This document shows positions 14,918 to 23,721 of a stretch of DNA of 64,000 nt, piece by piece (the first letter of the stretch is position 1; each line of letters begins with the position of its first letter). A program made the position numbers and the translations under genes. The notes beneath the pieces were generated by a model. The model was not told the DNA's origin. It worked only from the letters and a program-made list of their open reading frames with translations, and ran no database searches. This DNA comes from Dyella_B sp035277725 (GTDB taxonomy: Bacteria > Pseudomonadota > Gammaproteobacteria > Xanthomonadales > Rhodanobacteraceae), in contig NZ_DATEJY010000153.1 of the NCBI RefSeq assembly GCF_035277725.1, positions 1 to 64,000 of the forward strand. The letters are read 5' to 3'.

Positions 14918-17395
14918 TCAGGAACGGGCCTGTTGGGTGATGGACGCAGTTGTGGTCGGTGATGTTGGCGAGGATTTGGATTTACCGCTGCCTTTGCGTC
15001 GTTCGTAAAACATCTGCAACCACTGCTCGGGCCTCAGTTCATCCACTGGCACGCTTTTGGCTTCGGCACACTCGTTGATCACGGCGTGCATGACGTCGAT
15101 GTTGTCGGTAGACGCGGAGATCACGGCCAGTGCATCGTCGAAGCCGCGCAGGTTCAGTTGGCACACTGCCGAGCCATGGCCTTGCTTGACCAGGAAGCTG
15201 CGCGAGCGCTCATCCAGACTTACAACGACCTGGTATTCTGCCTCGGTGAGTTTCAGGCCGTTGATGTAATCCTCGCGGCTGGCGTTTGGGTTGGGCAGCA
15301 GGATCATTGTGGCGGTCTGTTCGATCAGGGCCGCGGCGATGTCGCTGGCGAGGGCATCCTCAGGGCTCTGCGTGGCGAAAATGCCCAGGCCGTTTTGTTT
15401 ACGGATGGTTTTTTGCTTGTTCTTGGCGAATTCCTTCAGGCCGCCCTGGCCGTCGAGGATCTTCCAGAATTCGTCCATGACGTAAATCAGCGGGCGGCCG
15501 TCGATCAGCGCTTCCAGGCGGTGCAGCAGGTAATGGATGACCGGTGCGCGCACTTGCGGGTTGTCGATGATGTCGGTGTAGTCGAAGCCGATGATGTTGG
15601 CCCGGGTGAGGTCGACGGTGTCCTTTGGATTGTCGAACACCCAGCCAAGCGAATGGGCCGCCGTCCATTTGCGCATGCGTACGAACAGGCCGTCGTCGCC
15701 CATGTTGGGCAGGCTCTTCTGGAAGTTGGTCATGCTGCGCAGGTGCAGGGGCGTGTCGAGCATGCTGTCGACGGCGCGGTAAATGTCTTCCTCTTCGCGG
15801 GAGCTGTAGAGGCTCTTGCCAGCCAGCATCTTGATCAGTTCGGCCAGAAACTGCACGTTGGCTTCGTTGCGCTCGCACTGGAAGGGGTTGAAGCCGGTGG
15901 GCTTGCCGTTTTTTAGCGCCAGATAATTGCCGCCGCAGGCGCGCACGAAAATCTCGGCGCCATGATCCTTGTCGAAAAAGAAAATGGTGGGTGTGGGCGA
16001 GAGCTTCTGCGCCTGGCTGAGCAGGAAGTTGATCAGCGCGGTTTTGCCAGTACCGGATTTGCCGATGACCAGCGTGTTGGCCACGGCTTTTTCGCCCTCC
16101 GATTTCTCGTTGGGATGGGTGGCGTGGAAGTTGAAGTAATACGGCTGGCCGTTGTTGGTTTGCAGGGTGGTGATGCAATCGCCCCACGGGTTGTGCGCTT
16201 TCTTGCCAATGGCAAAGTTGTGCAGGGGCGAGAGCCCCAGGAAGTTGAGTGAGCTGACGTTGGCCGGACGCGTGCGGTATTTCCAATTGCCGGGGAATTG
16301 CGAATAGAACGAAGCGGTAACGGCCAGGTCTTCTTTCACCGACACGAAACCGGCATTGGAAAGTTCCGCGCGCGTGGCGGCGATTTGCTGGGAAAGTGCG
16401 TCCTGGCTCGCGGCATATACGGCCATGGTGAAGTGATATTCACCCAGCACGAAGTTGCCGGAGGCGAGCTGGTCCATCGCCTGGTCCAGCTCGATGATCT
16501 GGCTGACGGCCTTGTCGCCGGAAGAGATCATCATCCCTTTGGTGCGTTCCAATGCCTTGAGTGCGGCATGGCGACCCATCGGGCTGAAAGAATGCGTGAT
16601 GACGTATTCGAAATCCAGGTACTTCAGGCCATTGAGAATGCCGGGATAGGTGCTTTCGGTGTATTCCTTGACGTTTAGAATCGCGCCGAAGTGATTCTCG
16701 CCATTGGGTGTGGAGACCACGAAATCGCCGGTCTTGCTGGAGAAGCGTTGCTTGCTTACGGGCAGGTACTGGTAGACCGGTGCGGGTAGTACCGGCACGG
16801 GTTCATCAATGCGGTTGAGCAAATAGCCGAACAGTTCCAGCGTTTCGGAAAACACTACGCCGTTGCCGGATTCGTACATCCCCAGACGAGTAGGGGCGTA
16901 ATCCGCAAGCACGGCTTCTACATTGCCGCCCAATTCCTGGATGGTGCTGATGGCGTGCGCCTGTTCGGCTTCGAGCTGGCTGATGTCGCGGACTTTTTCG
17001 GCAAAGCGCTTGCCGCTGACGACAGGACGATAGATCAATGTGAGGTACAGCTCGTTCTGCATCAGCTTCTGCTCGGAGAGCGCGCTGAAGTAGGCGTCGG
17101 ACAGGCTTTGGTTGAAGGCTTGGCCGAAGCGGCTCTTGTCCTTCAGCCGGCGGCGCCGGCGCACGTCGTGCACCCAGAACGCGACATTGGCGAAATCCGG
17201 TGCGCGCAAGGTCTGCAGCATGCGGTTGAAGCTGTTATGACGATACTCGATGTCCCCCGCCTCCTTGCCGACGAAGGGCAAGCCGTCCAGCCGCCACACG
17301 AGCAGGAAGTCGCCGCCGGTCGTCTTGACCACGGTGGGCGATACATGCGTGGAGAGGGGGATGCATTCGCTGATGGGGGCGTCGGGAATCAACAT
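14918..17395 (-). CDS. virB4: VirB4-like ATPase of the T4SS
   Basis: An 825-residue ATPase of the VirB4/TrbE family, which powers pilus assembly and substrate transfer at the inner membrane. Walker A is IGKSGTGKTALIN (about 441-453) and Walker B is LIYVMDEFW. The motif GLGIFATQSPEDAL and the C-terminal Arg/Gln-containing helicase-like motifs are present. The N-terminal domain (1-400) is of normal length. It starts 95 bases after virB3, the longest gap after that between virB1 and virB2 in the operon, and the gap contains a hairpin. Confidence 0.95.
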   Translation of the reverse strand: MLIPDAPISECIPLSTHVSPTVVKTTGGDFLLVWRLDGLPFVGKEAGDIEYRHNSFNRMLQTLRAPDFANVAFWVHDVRRRRRLKDKSRFGQAFNQSLSDAYFSALSEQKLMQNELYLTLIYRPVVSGKRFAEKVRDISQLEAEQAHAISTIQELGGNVEAVLADYAPTRLGMYESGNGVVFSETLELFGYLLNRIDEPVPVLPAPVYQYLPVSKQRFSSKTGDFVVSTPNGENHFGAILNVKEYTESTYPGILNGLKYLDFEYVITHSFSPMGRHAALKALERTKGMMISSGDKAVSQIIELDQAMDQLASGNFVLGEYHFTMAVYAASQDALSQQIAATRAELSNAGFVSVKEDLAVTASFYSQFPGNWKYRTRPANVSSLNFLGLSPLHNFAIGKKAHNPWGDCITTLQTNNGQPYYFNFHATHPNEKSEGEKAVANTLVIGKSGTGKTALINFLLSQAQKLSPTPTIFFFDKDHGAEIFVRACGGNYLALKNGKPTGFNPFQCERNEANVQFLAELIKMLAGKSLYSSREEEDIYRAVDSMLDTPLHLRSMTNFQKSLPNMGDDGLFVRMRKWTAAHSLGWVFDNPKDTVDLTRANIIGFDYTDIIDNPQVRAPVIHYLLHRLEALIDGRPLIYVMDEFWKILDGQGGLKEFAKNKQKTIRKQNGLGIFATQSPEDALASDIAAALIEQTATMILLPNPNASREDYINGLKLTEAEYQVVVSLDERSRSFLVKQGHGSAVCQLNLRGFDDALAVISASTDNIDVMHAVINECAEAKSVPVDELRPEQWLQMFYERRKGSGKSKSSPTSPTTTASITQQARS

Positions 17396-17457
17396 GGCTT
17401 CATGCCGTTGTGAGAGTTAAACCTAGCGACGTGGACTCAAAAAGTCTGTAGGCGCGT

Positions 17458-17484
17458 CCGCTCCAGCTGTTCATGCTGGAGCGG
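17458..17484. promoter_or_regulatory. Hairpin in the virB3-virB4 gap
   Basis: Ten-base arms CCGCTCCAGC and GCTGGAGCGG pair perfectly around a seven-base loop, starting 7 bases after the virB3 stop (as read on the minus strand). There is no following T-run. It could lower expression of virB4 and later genes, or stabilise the upstream mRNA after processing. Confidence 0.55.
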
Positions 17485-17490
17485 GACCGA

Positions 17491-17799
17491 TTACTTGTGC
17501 TGCCCGGGTCGGCCGCGGTAGCTGTTAGGGGTGAACACCCACATGCCGTCGTGCTCCTTGAGATTGCGCACGCGTGTGCGGAGTAGCAAGTGAAGGCTGA
17601 GCAGGCGGAAGATCATTTCATCGCGCTTGGCCATTTGCCGCATCGCGAAGATGACGAACGGGATGAGAACGAGGAAAATGAGATTGGTGTACATCGCCAA
17701 CAACAGGCACGAACCGGCGCCGATAAAGAAGGGCACGTAAGGCACGCCCATGAACATCGGCGGGCGCGTGCAGCCGCGGAACACCACGTTTTTATGCAT
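17491..17799 (-). CDS. virB3: VirB3-like inner-membrane protein of the T4SS
   Basis: The 102-residue protein opens with VVFRGCTRPPMFMGVPYVPF, the usual VirB3 start (RG-x-TRPP-x-x-x-GVP), followed by two hydrophobic segments (FIGAGSCLLLAMY and LIFLVLIPFVIFAM). VirB3 works with VirB4 in the inner-membrane complex. It overlaps the virB2 stop by eight bases. Confidence 0.92.
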   Translation of the reverse strand: MHKNVVFRGCTRPPMFMGVPYVPFFIGAGSCLLLAMYTNLIFLVLIPFVIFAMRQMAKRDEMIFRLLSLHLLLRTRVRNLKEHDGMWVFTPNSYRGRPGQHK

Positions 17800-18178
17800 A
17801 GTGGTTCAGAAGCTGCACAATCATGGCAGTGCCGCACTGCTGACCGGTGTCGCCGACCACCATCTTGGCGATTTGAGCGGCGGCACCGATCAGTACGCCA
17901 CCAATCAGAATCGGTGCGACGTCCGAGATACGCTTATGTGCAAAGGCGATTTGGTAGCCGGAGAAAACGATCGCGATGGTGACCACGGCGATCGAAGCCA
18001 TGTTGAGCAGGCCGTTTACGTTGTCAAAGAAGCCGCAGACTTTCTGATCGGAACCGGCGAAGTCCGGCATGGCGAGCGCCAGATTGGGCAGCAAAGCGGT
18101 GGCGAGTACGACTAGGCCCAGCATCAACATAGGCTGCATGTTGGAAAATCGATGTTTGATAGGGGCGTTTTTTTTCAT
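17792..18178 (-). CDS. virB2: VirB2-like major pilin of the T4SS
   Basis: The 128-residue protein starts at the ATG at 18178. A longer frame runs back to 18532, but the part before 18178 does not look like protein. A long basic-then-hydrophobic leader ends near LALA-MPDF, and two membrane helices follow (MASIAVVTIAIVFSGYQIAF and ILIGGVLIGAAAQIAKMVV), as in VirB2 pilins. It carries two cysteines that may pair. A 100-base gap separates it from virB1. Confidence 0.88.
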   Translation of the reverse strand: MKKNAPIKHRFSNMQPMLMLGLVVLATALLPNLALAMPDFAGSDQKVCGFFDNVNGLLNMASIAVVTIAIVFSGYQIAFAHKRISDVAPILIGGVLIGAAAQIAKMVVGDTGQQCGTAMIVQLLNHYA

Positions 18179-18278
18179 CTCGGACTCCTTGTTGAGTGGG
18201 TTGCAAGCTGGGAAAGATGCCTGGTAACGGAATGGGCCGTCAGGTTCGTGACGAGCGCCTCGAAACGGTGCTGCTGCC

Positions 18279-19106
18279 TTAGAAAACGAAAGCTTCATCG
18301 CGTGGCTCTTGGTATGAATCAGCCAGATCGGCAGGTTCGGGGGATGCTGTCGAAGTGACCGCCGGTGAGGAGACGGACGTACGTGTGACTGGTTCGTCTG
18401 GGCCGAGCACCTGCGGCACGAAGACGTCACTTGCAGCGGTATGGCCGGTGGCGAGTGTGGCCGTCGCGGCGTCGTTTGATGGCGAGTCGGCGGAAACACC
18501 GGCAGTGCGCGCCATGGTGGATGGGACAACACTCAAAGCAGTGTCCAGCGCGATGCTGCGCATGGCGATGCGGTACGCGCCGCTATCGTTCTGTAGCTTC
18601 GAGACTCGCGTGACGTCGTCGCGAGTTAGAGCAACCGGGACGGCGGCAACTTGGCGACCTTCGAGCGTCAGGCTCCGGCTGATGGAGTCATAGATTTTTT
18701 GCACGTATCCATCGCGGTAGCCGGTGATGAAGTTGCCGGAGTGGTAGCAACTGAAAGCCTTGCCCCAATCGTTGCCGGAGCTTGCGTAGCATTCGGCGAG
18801 AATGCGAGAGCCGGCCGCCAGATTAGCGCAGGCTTCAAAGGCCTTCTCATAGGTATCCAGGCCATACTTGGCGAGATTGGCGCGATTGACCTGGGCGATG
18901 CCCACGGAAAAGTTGTAGCCCTGTTCTTCCAGCATGCGCACAGTGGCGATGGCCTCGCCGAGATTTTGTGGCTGGCGCGCGAGCTGGCCGCCGACCACGC
19001 CGATGGCGAACGGGTTATGGCTGGATTCGACATCGACAACGTGCTGCATCACTGCCACCGGCACGGCAAGGTTCGGGCAACTCAGCATTTCCAGGCCTGG
19101 CAGCAT
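18279..19106 (-). CDS. virB1: VirB1-like lytic transglycosylase
   Basis: The 275-residue protein carries a lysozyme-like SLT domain (about 15-150) with the catalytic Glu27 in VVDVESSHNPFAIG and the later motifs SVGIAQVNRANLAKYG and CYHSGNF. VirB1 opens the murein layer for assembly of the secretion channel. The C-terminal third is low-complexity (Ala, Ser, Thr, Val, Pro) and probably unstructured. The N-terminus as read lacks a clear signal peptide; export may use another route or an earlier start. Confidence 0.9.
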   Translation of the reverse strand: MLPGLEMLSCPNLAVPVAVMQHVVDVESSHNPFAIGVVGGQLARQPQNLGEAIATVRMLEEQGYNFSVGIAQVNRANLAKYGLDTYEKAFEACANLAAGSRILAECYASSGNDWGKAFSCYHSGNFITGYRDGYVQKIYDSISRSLTLEGRQVAAVPVALTRDDVTRVSKLQNDSGAYRIAMRSIALDTALSVVPSTMARTAGVSADSPSNDAATATLATGHTAASDVFVPQVLGPDEPVTRTSVSSPAVTSTASPEPADLADSYQEPRDEAFVF

Positions 19107-19118
19107 GACGATGGCTCC

Positions 19119-20159
19119 TCAGGCGGTATGCGCGTGCAGCACGCGACCGGGATTGAAGTCGATGCCGGTGATGTAGCGGCGGCCGGCATGCGCCTTGATG
19201 TGTACGATGATGTCGATGGTCATCATCAGCAGGCGCTTGATGGTGGTGAATTCCAAGCCCGCTCCTTCGGCTGATGCCTTCACCATCAGAGCCAGCTGAT
19301 CCCAGGTTTGTTCCGTGCTTCCGGCGTGGCAACTAGTGATGGAGCCAGGGTGCCCCGAGGCGCAGTTGCGGATGAAGTAGAACGCTTCATCGCCACGCAG
19401 CTCGGCCAGGATGATGCGATCCGGCTTCATGCGCAGGCAGGCTTCCATGCAGCTTTTGGCGGTGACGTTACTGGCGCTCTGGCCTCCCTTGGAATACAGC
19501 AGATGCACCACGTTTGGCTGTTCGATGAACAGTTCGCGTGCGTCTTCGATGGTGACTAGCCGTTCGTCGTGGGGAATGTGATGCACCAGCGACTTCATGA
19601 AGGTGGTCTTGCCGCTGCCGGTGGCACCGGCGACGACGATGTTCTTCTTGTCGAGCACGGCCTGGCGGAAAAAGTCGCCGTAGCGGCGCTCCGCGCGCAG
19701 ACGCAACAGCTCGCGATCCTGATCGCTGAGGGCGTGGGTGTCTTCGAGGATTTGCGCGAAGAAGCCGTCTTCCTGATATTGCGCCAACGTTCGGGTTTGC
19801 CGTGATGGCAGGCGGATGGTGATCGATACCTTGCCGGCATCGCAGGCGGGCGGAATGACGAATTGTGCACGCTGGCCAGTGGGAAAGGTCAGCGACACCA
19901 CTGGATCGGTATCGGTGATGTGCTGGCCGGTATTGCTTTCGTTGACGACGGTAGTGCAGAACTGCCGGGCGCGTTCGAAGGTGAGCGTAGGAATCTCCAC
20001 ACGATGCCATCCGGTGCGGTTTTCCAGATAGAGCTCACCCGGCCGATTGATGCAGATTTCCGTAACGTCCGGCGACGCCATGAAATCCTTGATGCCCAGG
20101 ATGGCGTACTGGTAATCGAGGAAGTCGGTGCTGACGTGGGCGATGATCGAGTCATCCAT
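19119..20159 (-). CDS. virB11: VirB11-like hexameric ATPase of the T4SS
   Basis: The 346-residue traffic ATPase has Walker A GATGSGKTTFMKS (about 177-189), an Asp box (RLVTIEDARELFI), Walker B (IILAELRGDEAFYFIRNCAS) and a His box (GHPGSITSCHAGS). The N-terminal domain includes EICINRPGELYLENRTGWHR. VirB11 switches VirB4 between pilus building and secretion. It is 17 bases after virB10 and 12 bases before virB1. Confidence 0.96.
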   Translation of the reverse strand: MDDSIIAHVSTDFLDYQYAILGIKDFMASPDVTEICINRPGELYLENRTGWHRVEIPTLTFERARQFCTTVVNESNTGQHITDTDPVVSLTFPTGQRAQFVIPPACDAGKVSITIRLPSRQTRTLAQYQEDGFFAQILEDTHALSDQDRELLRLRAERRYGDFFRQAVLDKKNIVVAGATGSGKTTFMKSLVHHIPHDERLVTIEDARELFIEQPNVVHLLYSKGGQSASNVTAKSCMEACLRMKPDRIILAELRGDEAFYFIRNCASGHPGSITSCHAGSTEQTWDQLALMVKASAEGAGLEFTTIKRLLMMTIDIIVHIKAHAGRRYITGIDFNPGRVLHAHTA

Positions 20160-20176
20160 GGCGCTGTTCCGTGTGC

Positions 20177-21322
20177 CTAGAAACGAGCCACTACGCCGCT
20201 GAAATCCACGTCCTTGGCGACGTAGATGCTCACGACGGTGCCCTGGTTGATGGTGACGGTGGCGGGACGATTGGCAGAACGCTGCACCGCCTGGTTGGCG
20301 AGGTTCTGCAGGGTTTGCGCGGTGTTGCTTTCGAATGGTGTTTGCGTGACCACGCCATTGCTGATGGTGGTCTGGGGCGGGCCGTGTTCGGCGGCTTCGT
20401 ACTTGAACGCATCACTGAGCATGCTGATCAGCAAGGCAGCGCCGATGCGGCTAGGCCAGTGAGCGTTGTAATAGCCCGGATGTCCGGAGCCGCCAAGGTT
20501 GTCCACGCCGGGACTGGCCATGTTCACGTCGATGCCGGTGGGTGTCACGATGCGGTCCCACACCACGTAGACGCGGTTGGTCGTCGGCTCGGTGTCGTAT
20601 TTGCCAAGGACTTTTGAGCCCTTGGGCAACAGCAGGCGATGGCCATTGAACGAATAGACCGGCTCGGTCACCGTGCAGGAGGTAAATCCCGGGTAATCGG
20701 TGACAATGCGGGTCTGCAGCACGCAACGAATAAACGTGCCACGCAGCAGCAAGGTGTCGGGATTATTCAATGGCTGCGCATTGGATACGTCGGCGAGCGC
20801 TGCGATGCCGCCGGGCGAGGTGGCATGCAGTGCGCCATGGATGCCGGTCATGGCGCCTTGATCGGACCGGGGCGAAGCCGTATCGCCAGCCATCATACGG
20901 CGCTCCATCAACGTTGGGCCGCGTGGCGTAAGTGGTGTGACCGTCGTTGACGGCGGGAGCGATGGGGGCTTTGGCGCGAGTGGAATGGCTACGCTTGGTT
21001 GCTGTGCCATAGGCGCCGCAGGCAGAGGGGACGGCGTCGGCGGTACGTTCACCGTTTCCTCGCGCGGTTTGGTCTGTGCGTCATGTCGATGCGACAGTCC
21101 GTTCGCGAGCAGCAGCACGCTCACAATGAGCACGGCGATCGTACCGGCCAACACGAGGATTGCGTTGCGGCTGCTTCGCTTGGCTTCGTTCGTGCGCAGT
21201 TGTGGTGCACCCGCATCGAGGTCGGGTGCTGATGCCTGACGGTATTGCTGCGAATAGCTGTTGCCGGACGATGCTGCGTCGGAGCCACTGTCTTCGGCGC
21301 GATAAGGATTGTTCGTGCTCAC
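20177..21322 (-). CDS. virB10: VirB10-like core-complex protein of the T4SS
   Basis: The 381-residue protein has a cytoplasmic N-terminus, one membrane helix (about 54-73, ILVLAGTIAVLIVSVLLLAN), a Pro-rich periplasmic linker (VNVPPTPSPLPAAP) and the C-terminal beta-barrel domain (LLRGTFIRCVLQTRIVTD, RLLLPKGSKVLGKYD, RVYVVWDRIVTPTGIDVNM). VirB10 spans both membranes and gates the outer pore. Its start overlaps the virB9 stop by four bases. Confidence 0.96.
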   Translation of the reverse strand: MSTNNPYRAEDSGSDAASSGNSYSQQYRQASAPDLDAGAPQLRTNEAKRSSRNAILVLAGTIAVLIVSVLLLANGLSHRHDAQTKPREETVNVPPTPSPLPAAPMAQQPSVAIPLAPKPPSLPPSTTVTPLTPRGPTLMERRMMAGDTASPRSDQGAMTGIHGALHATSPGGIAALADVSNAQPLNNPDTLLLRGTFIRCVLQTRIVTDYPGFTSCTVTEPVYSFNGHRLLLPKGSKVLGKYDTEPTTNRVYVVWDRIVTPTGIDVNMASPGVDNLGGSGHPGYYNAHWPSRIGAALLISMLSDAFKYEAAEHGPPQTTISNGVVTQTPFESNTAQTLQNLANQAVQRSANRPATVTINQGTVVSIYVAKDVDFSGVVARF

Positions 21323-22086
21323 TTCTTCGCATTCCTTCGCAAGCCGATGACGCTGTTGCCGTGGCGGATGACCAGATAGGGATACGTGCCATGAACGATG
21401 AGGGTGTTGCCCTCGACGGTGGTGTTCACCACGGCGTCATCGCCGTGTTCCTTCTCGCGCATGAAAACCGCCGGGAAATCGCCAGTCGGAAACTGCTTCA
21501 GGTCGCTCATCTTGACGTAGGTGAATTGGCCGTCGTCATACACATTGACCGGAATTAACCACGACGGAGTGCGGCTACGGGCCGCATAGTCGTAATCAAA
21601 GTTGTAGACACGCCCTTTCACCAGCGTGGTGTCCAGCTCCGCGGTTTGACTGTTGGTTGCAGCTTCGTTGCTGAAGCTTGCATCGGCCGGATAGGTGAAG
21701 CTGATCTTGTACTGCACGCCGGCGCGCTTGGCCTGGTCCAGGTGGATCCAGTCCGTGGCCACCACCTTCAATTCGAGGATGTAGGTATGCGTCGCCGTGC
21801 GGATGATCATGTTGGTATCCACGTCGACGTTCTTGGGCTTGAGGTAGAACACGTTCTCGCGCCGCGTGATGTCCCAGCCATTGCTGAAGCCGGTGCTGTA
21901 ATCGAGTATTTTTTCGTGCGGACTGAGCTCGATCTGCGTGGTGATGCCCAGGCCCGTGCGTACCTGGTAGATGCGATCGGGCTGATACTGGTATTGCGGA
22001 AAAACCTGGGCATGTGCGTGAGGTGCAGGGCCCGCGATTGCCAGACATGCCGCGCCGGACAAGATGAATGTGCGGATTCCCTTCAT
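21319..22086 (-). CDS. virB9: VirB9-like core-complex protein of the T4SS
   Basis: The 255-residue protein has a signal peptide (about 1-26, ending HAHA-QVF). The N-terminal domain (GLGITTQIELSPHEKILDYS) and the C-terminal domain that meets VirB7 and VirB10 (YDYAARSRTPSWLIPVNVYD, RHGNSVIGLRRNAKK) are both complete. It forms the outer-membrane ring with VirB7 and VirB10. It starts on the last base of the virB8 stop (TGATG). Confidence 0.95.
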   Translation of the reverse strand: MKGIRTFILSGAACLAIAGPAPHAHAQVFPQYQYQPDRIYQVRTGLGITTQIELSPHEKILDYSTGFSNGWDITRRENVFYLKPKNVDVDTNMIIRTATHTYILELKVVATDWIHLDQAKRAGVQYKISFTYPADASFSNEAATNSQTAELDTTLVKGRVYNFDYDYAARSRTPSWLIPVNVYDDGQFTYVKMSDLKQFPTGDFPAVFMREKEHGDDAVVNTTVEGNTLIVHGTYPYLVIRHGNSVIGLRRNAKK

Positions 22087-22994
22087 CAGCGGGCTGCTCC
22101 AATAGCGGCGTCTTTCGAGAAAGTTCGCGGTGTTGCCATTGGCGCCGAGGCTCTGGATTGCTCAGGTGCAAGCGTTATCGAAGGTGCTTCCGGCGCGCTC
22201 TCAGCGACAGCCGGTGCTGTCGTATTCTGTGGATCTGCTTGCTCAGGCACGCGCACTTCGTCCGGTGCGGCAGTGGCGTAGTCGTTGTCTACGCGATAAC
22301 TGGTGACCTGGAAGCCGAGCGGATTTTCGATCCGCGCCTGTTCATCCATTTGCAGGTTCGACTTATAGGTAAACTGAAGATTCGCGATCTTGTTGTCCAG
22401 CAGTTGGCTCGCGCCGGTCTGTTTGTTGTAGAGGCTGCGCTGGAAGCGCACCGTGGCGCCTTGGGGTGCCTGATTGGCACTACCACCGATCAGAGTGATG
22501 CTGAGGATCTTGATGCGAATCGCGCGATCCTTGCCGTAGGTGGCGTATGGGCTGTTGGGATTGTTCGGAGCGTGCAACGCGCGGTAGGGGGCAGCAACCT
22601 CGGGTGAGGACATGGTGAGCGTGGCAGTCCAGTCGCGCAGGTTCATCATGGCTACGTCGTAGGACTCCCTGGCCAATATGAAATGCGCGACGTTGCTGCG
22701 ATTGATCGCTTCGCTGGTGGAGAGCTGATGATTGGCGACATCGTCGGTCAATCGCGTAATGGTGCTGGTGCCGGTATAGGCATCGGCCATGATGATGTAA
22801 GGCACCTTTTCCTTCAGTGGCAACATGTAGAAATAGCCGCCTGCAAGGATCAGCGACATCACGAGTGCGCTAAAAGCTACTAGCCACGCGCGGCGCTCGC
22901 TGCGTTTGGCAAGATCTGCCACGGTGATTTCATAGTTGATCGACTTGGCGACGGCGTCGTCAATGCGTTGGCTGGACGTGCGCTTGAACATCAT
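22086..22994 (-). CDS. virB8: VirB8-like inner-membrane assembly protein of the T4SS
   Basis: The 302-residue protein has a short cytoplasmic part, one membrane helix (about 35-58, LVAFSALVMSLILAGGYFYM) and a periplasmic NTF2-like domain (ARESYDVAMMNLRDW, IKILSITLIGG, ATVRFQRSLYNKQ, NPLGFQVTSYRVDND). After about residue 240 a Pro/Ala/Glu-rich tail extends beyond the usual VirB8 length; such tails are known in the Xanthomonas-type system. It overlaps virB7 by four bases. Confidence 0.93.
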   Translation of the reverse strand: MMFKRTSSQRIDDAVAKSINYEITVADLAKRSERRAWLVAFSALVMSLILAGGYFYMLPLKEKVPYIIMADAYTGTSTITRLTDDVANHQLSTSEAINRSNVAHFILARESYDVAMMNLRDWTATLTMSSPEVAAPYRALHAPNNPNSPYATYGKDRAIRIKILSITLIGGSANQAPQGATVRFQRSLYNKQTGASQLLDNKIANLQFTYKSNLQMDEQARIENPLGFQVTSYRVDNDYATAAPDEVRVPEQADPQNTTAPAVAESAPEAPSITLAPEQSRASAPMATPRTFSKDAAIGAAR

Positions 22995-23479
22995 GGCTGC
23001 CGGGCTGGCGCTGCGATGGTGGTGGCGTTTGCGGCAGCTTCAGCGCGCACGGCGCTGGCCGAACGCACTTGTATCTGGCGGCTGTCGGCTGAAATGAGTA
23101 CGTCCTGCTCGGCGTAAAGCGCGTTGAGCTTGGTAATCGCTTCCTGGATGTCTGTGGTGTGCAGCTGCGATACGGGCGTATACAACGCGAAGTCCGATGG
23201 CAGCAGATAGACAAGCTGTAAGCCAGAATCCTTCGCCCAACGCGTAAGCATGGTTTTGAGCGTGCCATCCATGGGCGCTCCGTAGAAGATATAGGCCCTG
23301 GCCAGCGGAATTTCCGTTGGTGCGCTTTGGAAATGATTTACCGGCTTCCACCGCCCACCAACATCTTTGGCCGCGGGCGTACCGCAAGCAGTAAGCGTAA
23401 GGGCAATCAAAAGTGTTGCCGCCCGCAGGCATCCATGCCGAAAAAAATCGAGATCCATCGTCGCGTCGGTGTTCCCCAT
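22991..23479 (-). CDS. virB7: VirB7-like lipoprotein with N0-type domain
   Basis: The 162-residue protein has a lipoprotein signal with lipobox LTAC (Cys about residue 32 from this start). A second ATG at 23458 would also serve as start and gives a more usual leader. Unlike the tiny VirB7 of Agrobacterium, it carries a globular C-terminal domain (about 60-140: GTLKTMLTRWAKDSGLQLVY, LHTTDIQEAITKLNALYAEQ) resembling the N0 domain of secretins, a hallmark of Xanthomonadales VirB7. It is the first gene of the virB run. Confidence 0.85.
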   Translation of the reverse strand: MGNTDATMDLDFFRHGCLRAATLLIALTLTACGTPAAKDVGGRWKPVNHFQSAPTEIPLARAYIFYGAPMDGTLKTMLTRWAKDSGLQLVYLLPSDFALYTPVSQLHTTDIQEAITKLNALYAEQDVLISADSRQIQVRSASAVRAEAAANATTIAAPARQP

Positions 23480-23721
23480 GAACGAGGAAAAATCATACCG
23501 TTGCAGGTATGGCTGGCAGATATCAGCTAATCAGCAGCCGTTTTGTGCGTGCTTGGCTATTCCTTGCTCGCATGAATGCCAGCCGTGGCGTGTGGGCTTT
23601 TTCGTTTGAAACGTGCTCGGAACTTACTGGTGCGGAATTTGACGCACGCGCATAGTTGGGGTGAAGACCCCAAATGGATGTCTAAACGTAGGGAATGCCG
23701 GAGCTCGCGCCCCCGCCTGCA
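23480..23721. other. Gap upstream of virB7; probable virB promoter region
   Basis: This 242-base region separates suhB (upstream on the minus strand) from virB7. It must hold the virB promoter if the operon is independent. It contains a small GTTGGGG/CCCCAA hairpin near 23656 and an ATACC/GGTAT hairpin near 23496. I could not identify a convincing -35/-10 pair or a known regulator site by eye. Confidence 0.4.

Noticed and set aside
10332..23479. Secretion locus as a conjugative element
   Set aside because: No relaxase, coupling protein, partition or replication gene was found. VirB7 shape and the XVIPCD effector fit the antibacterial type better.
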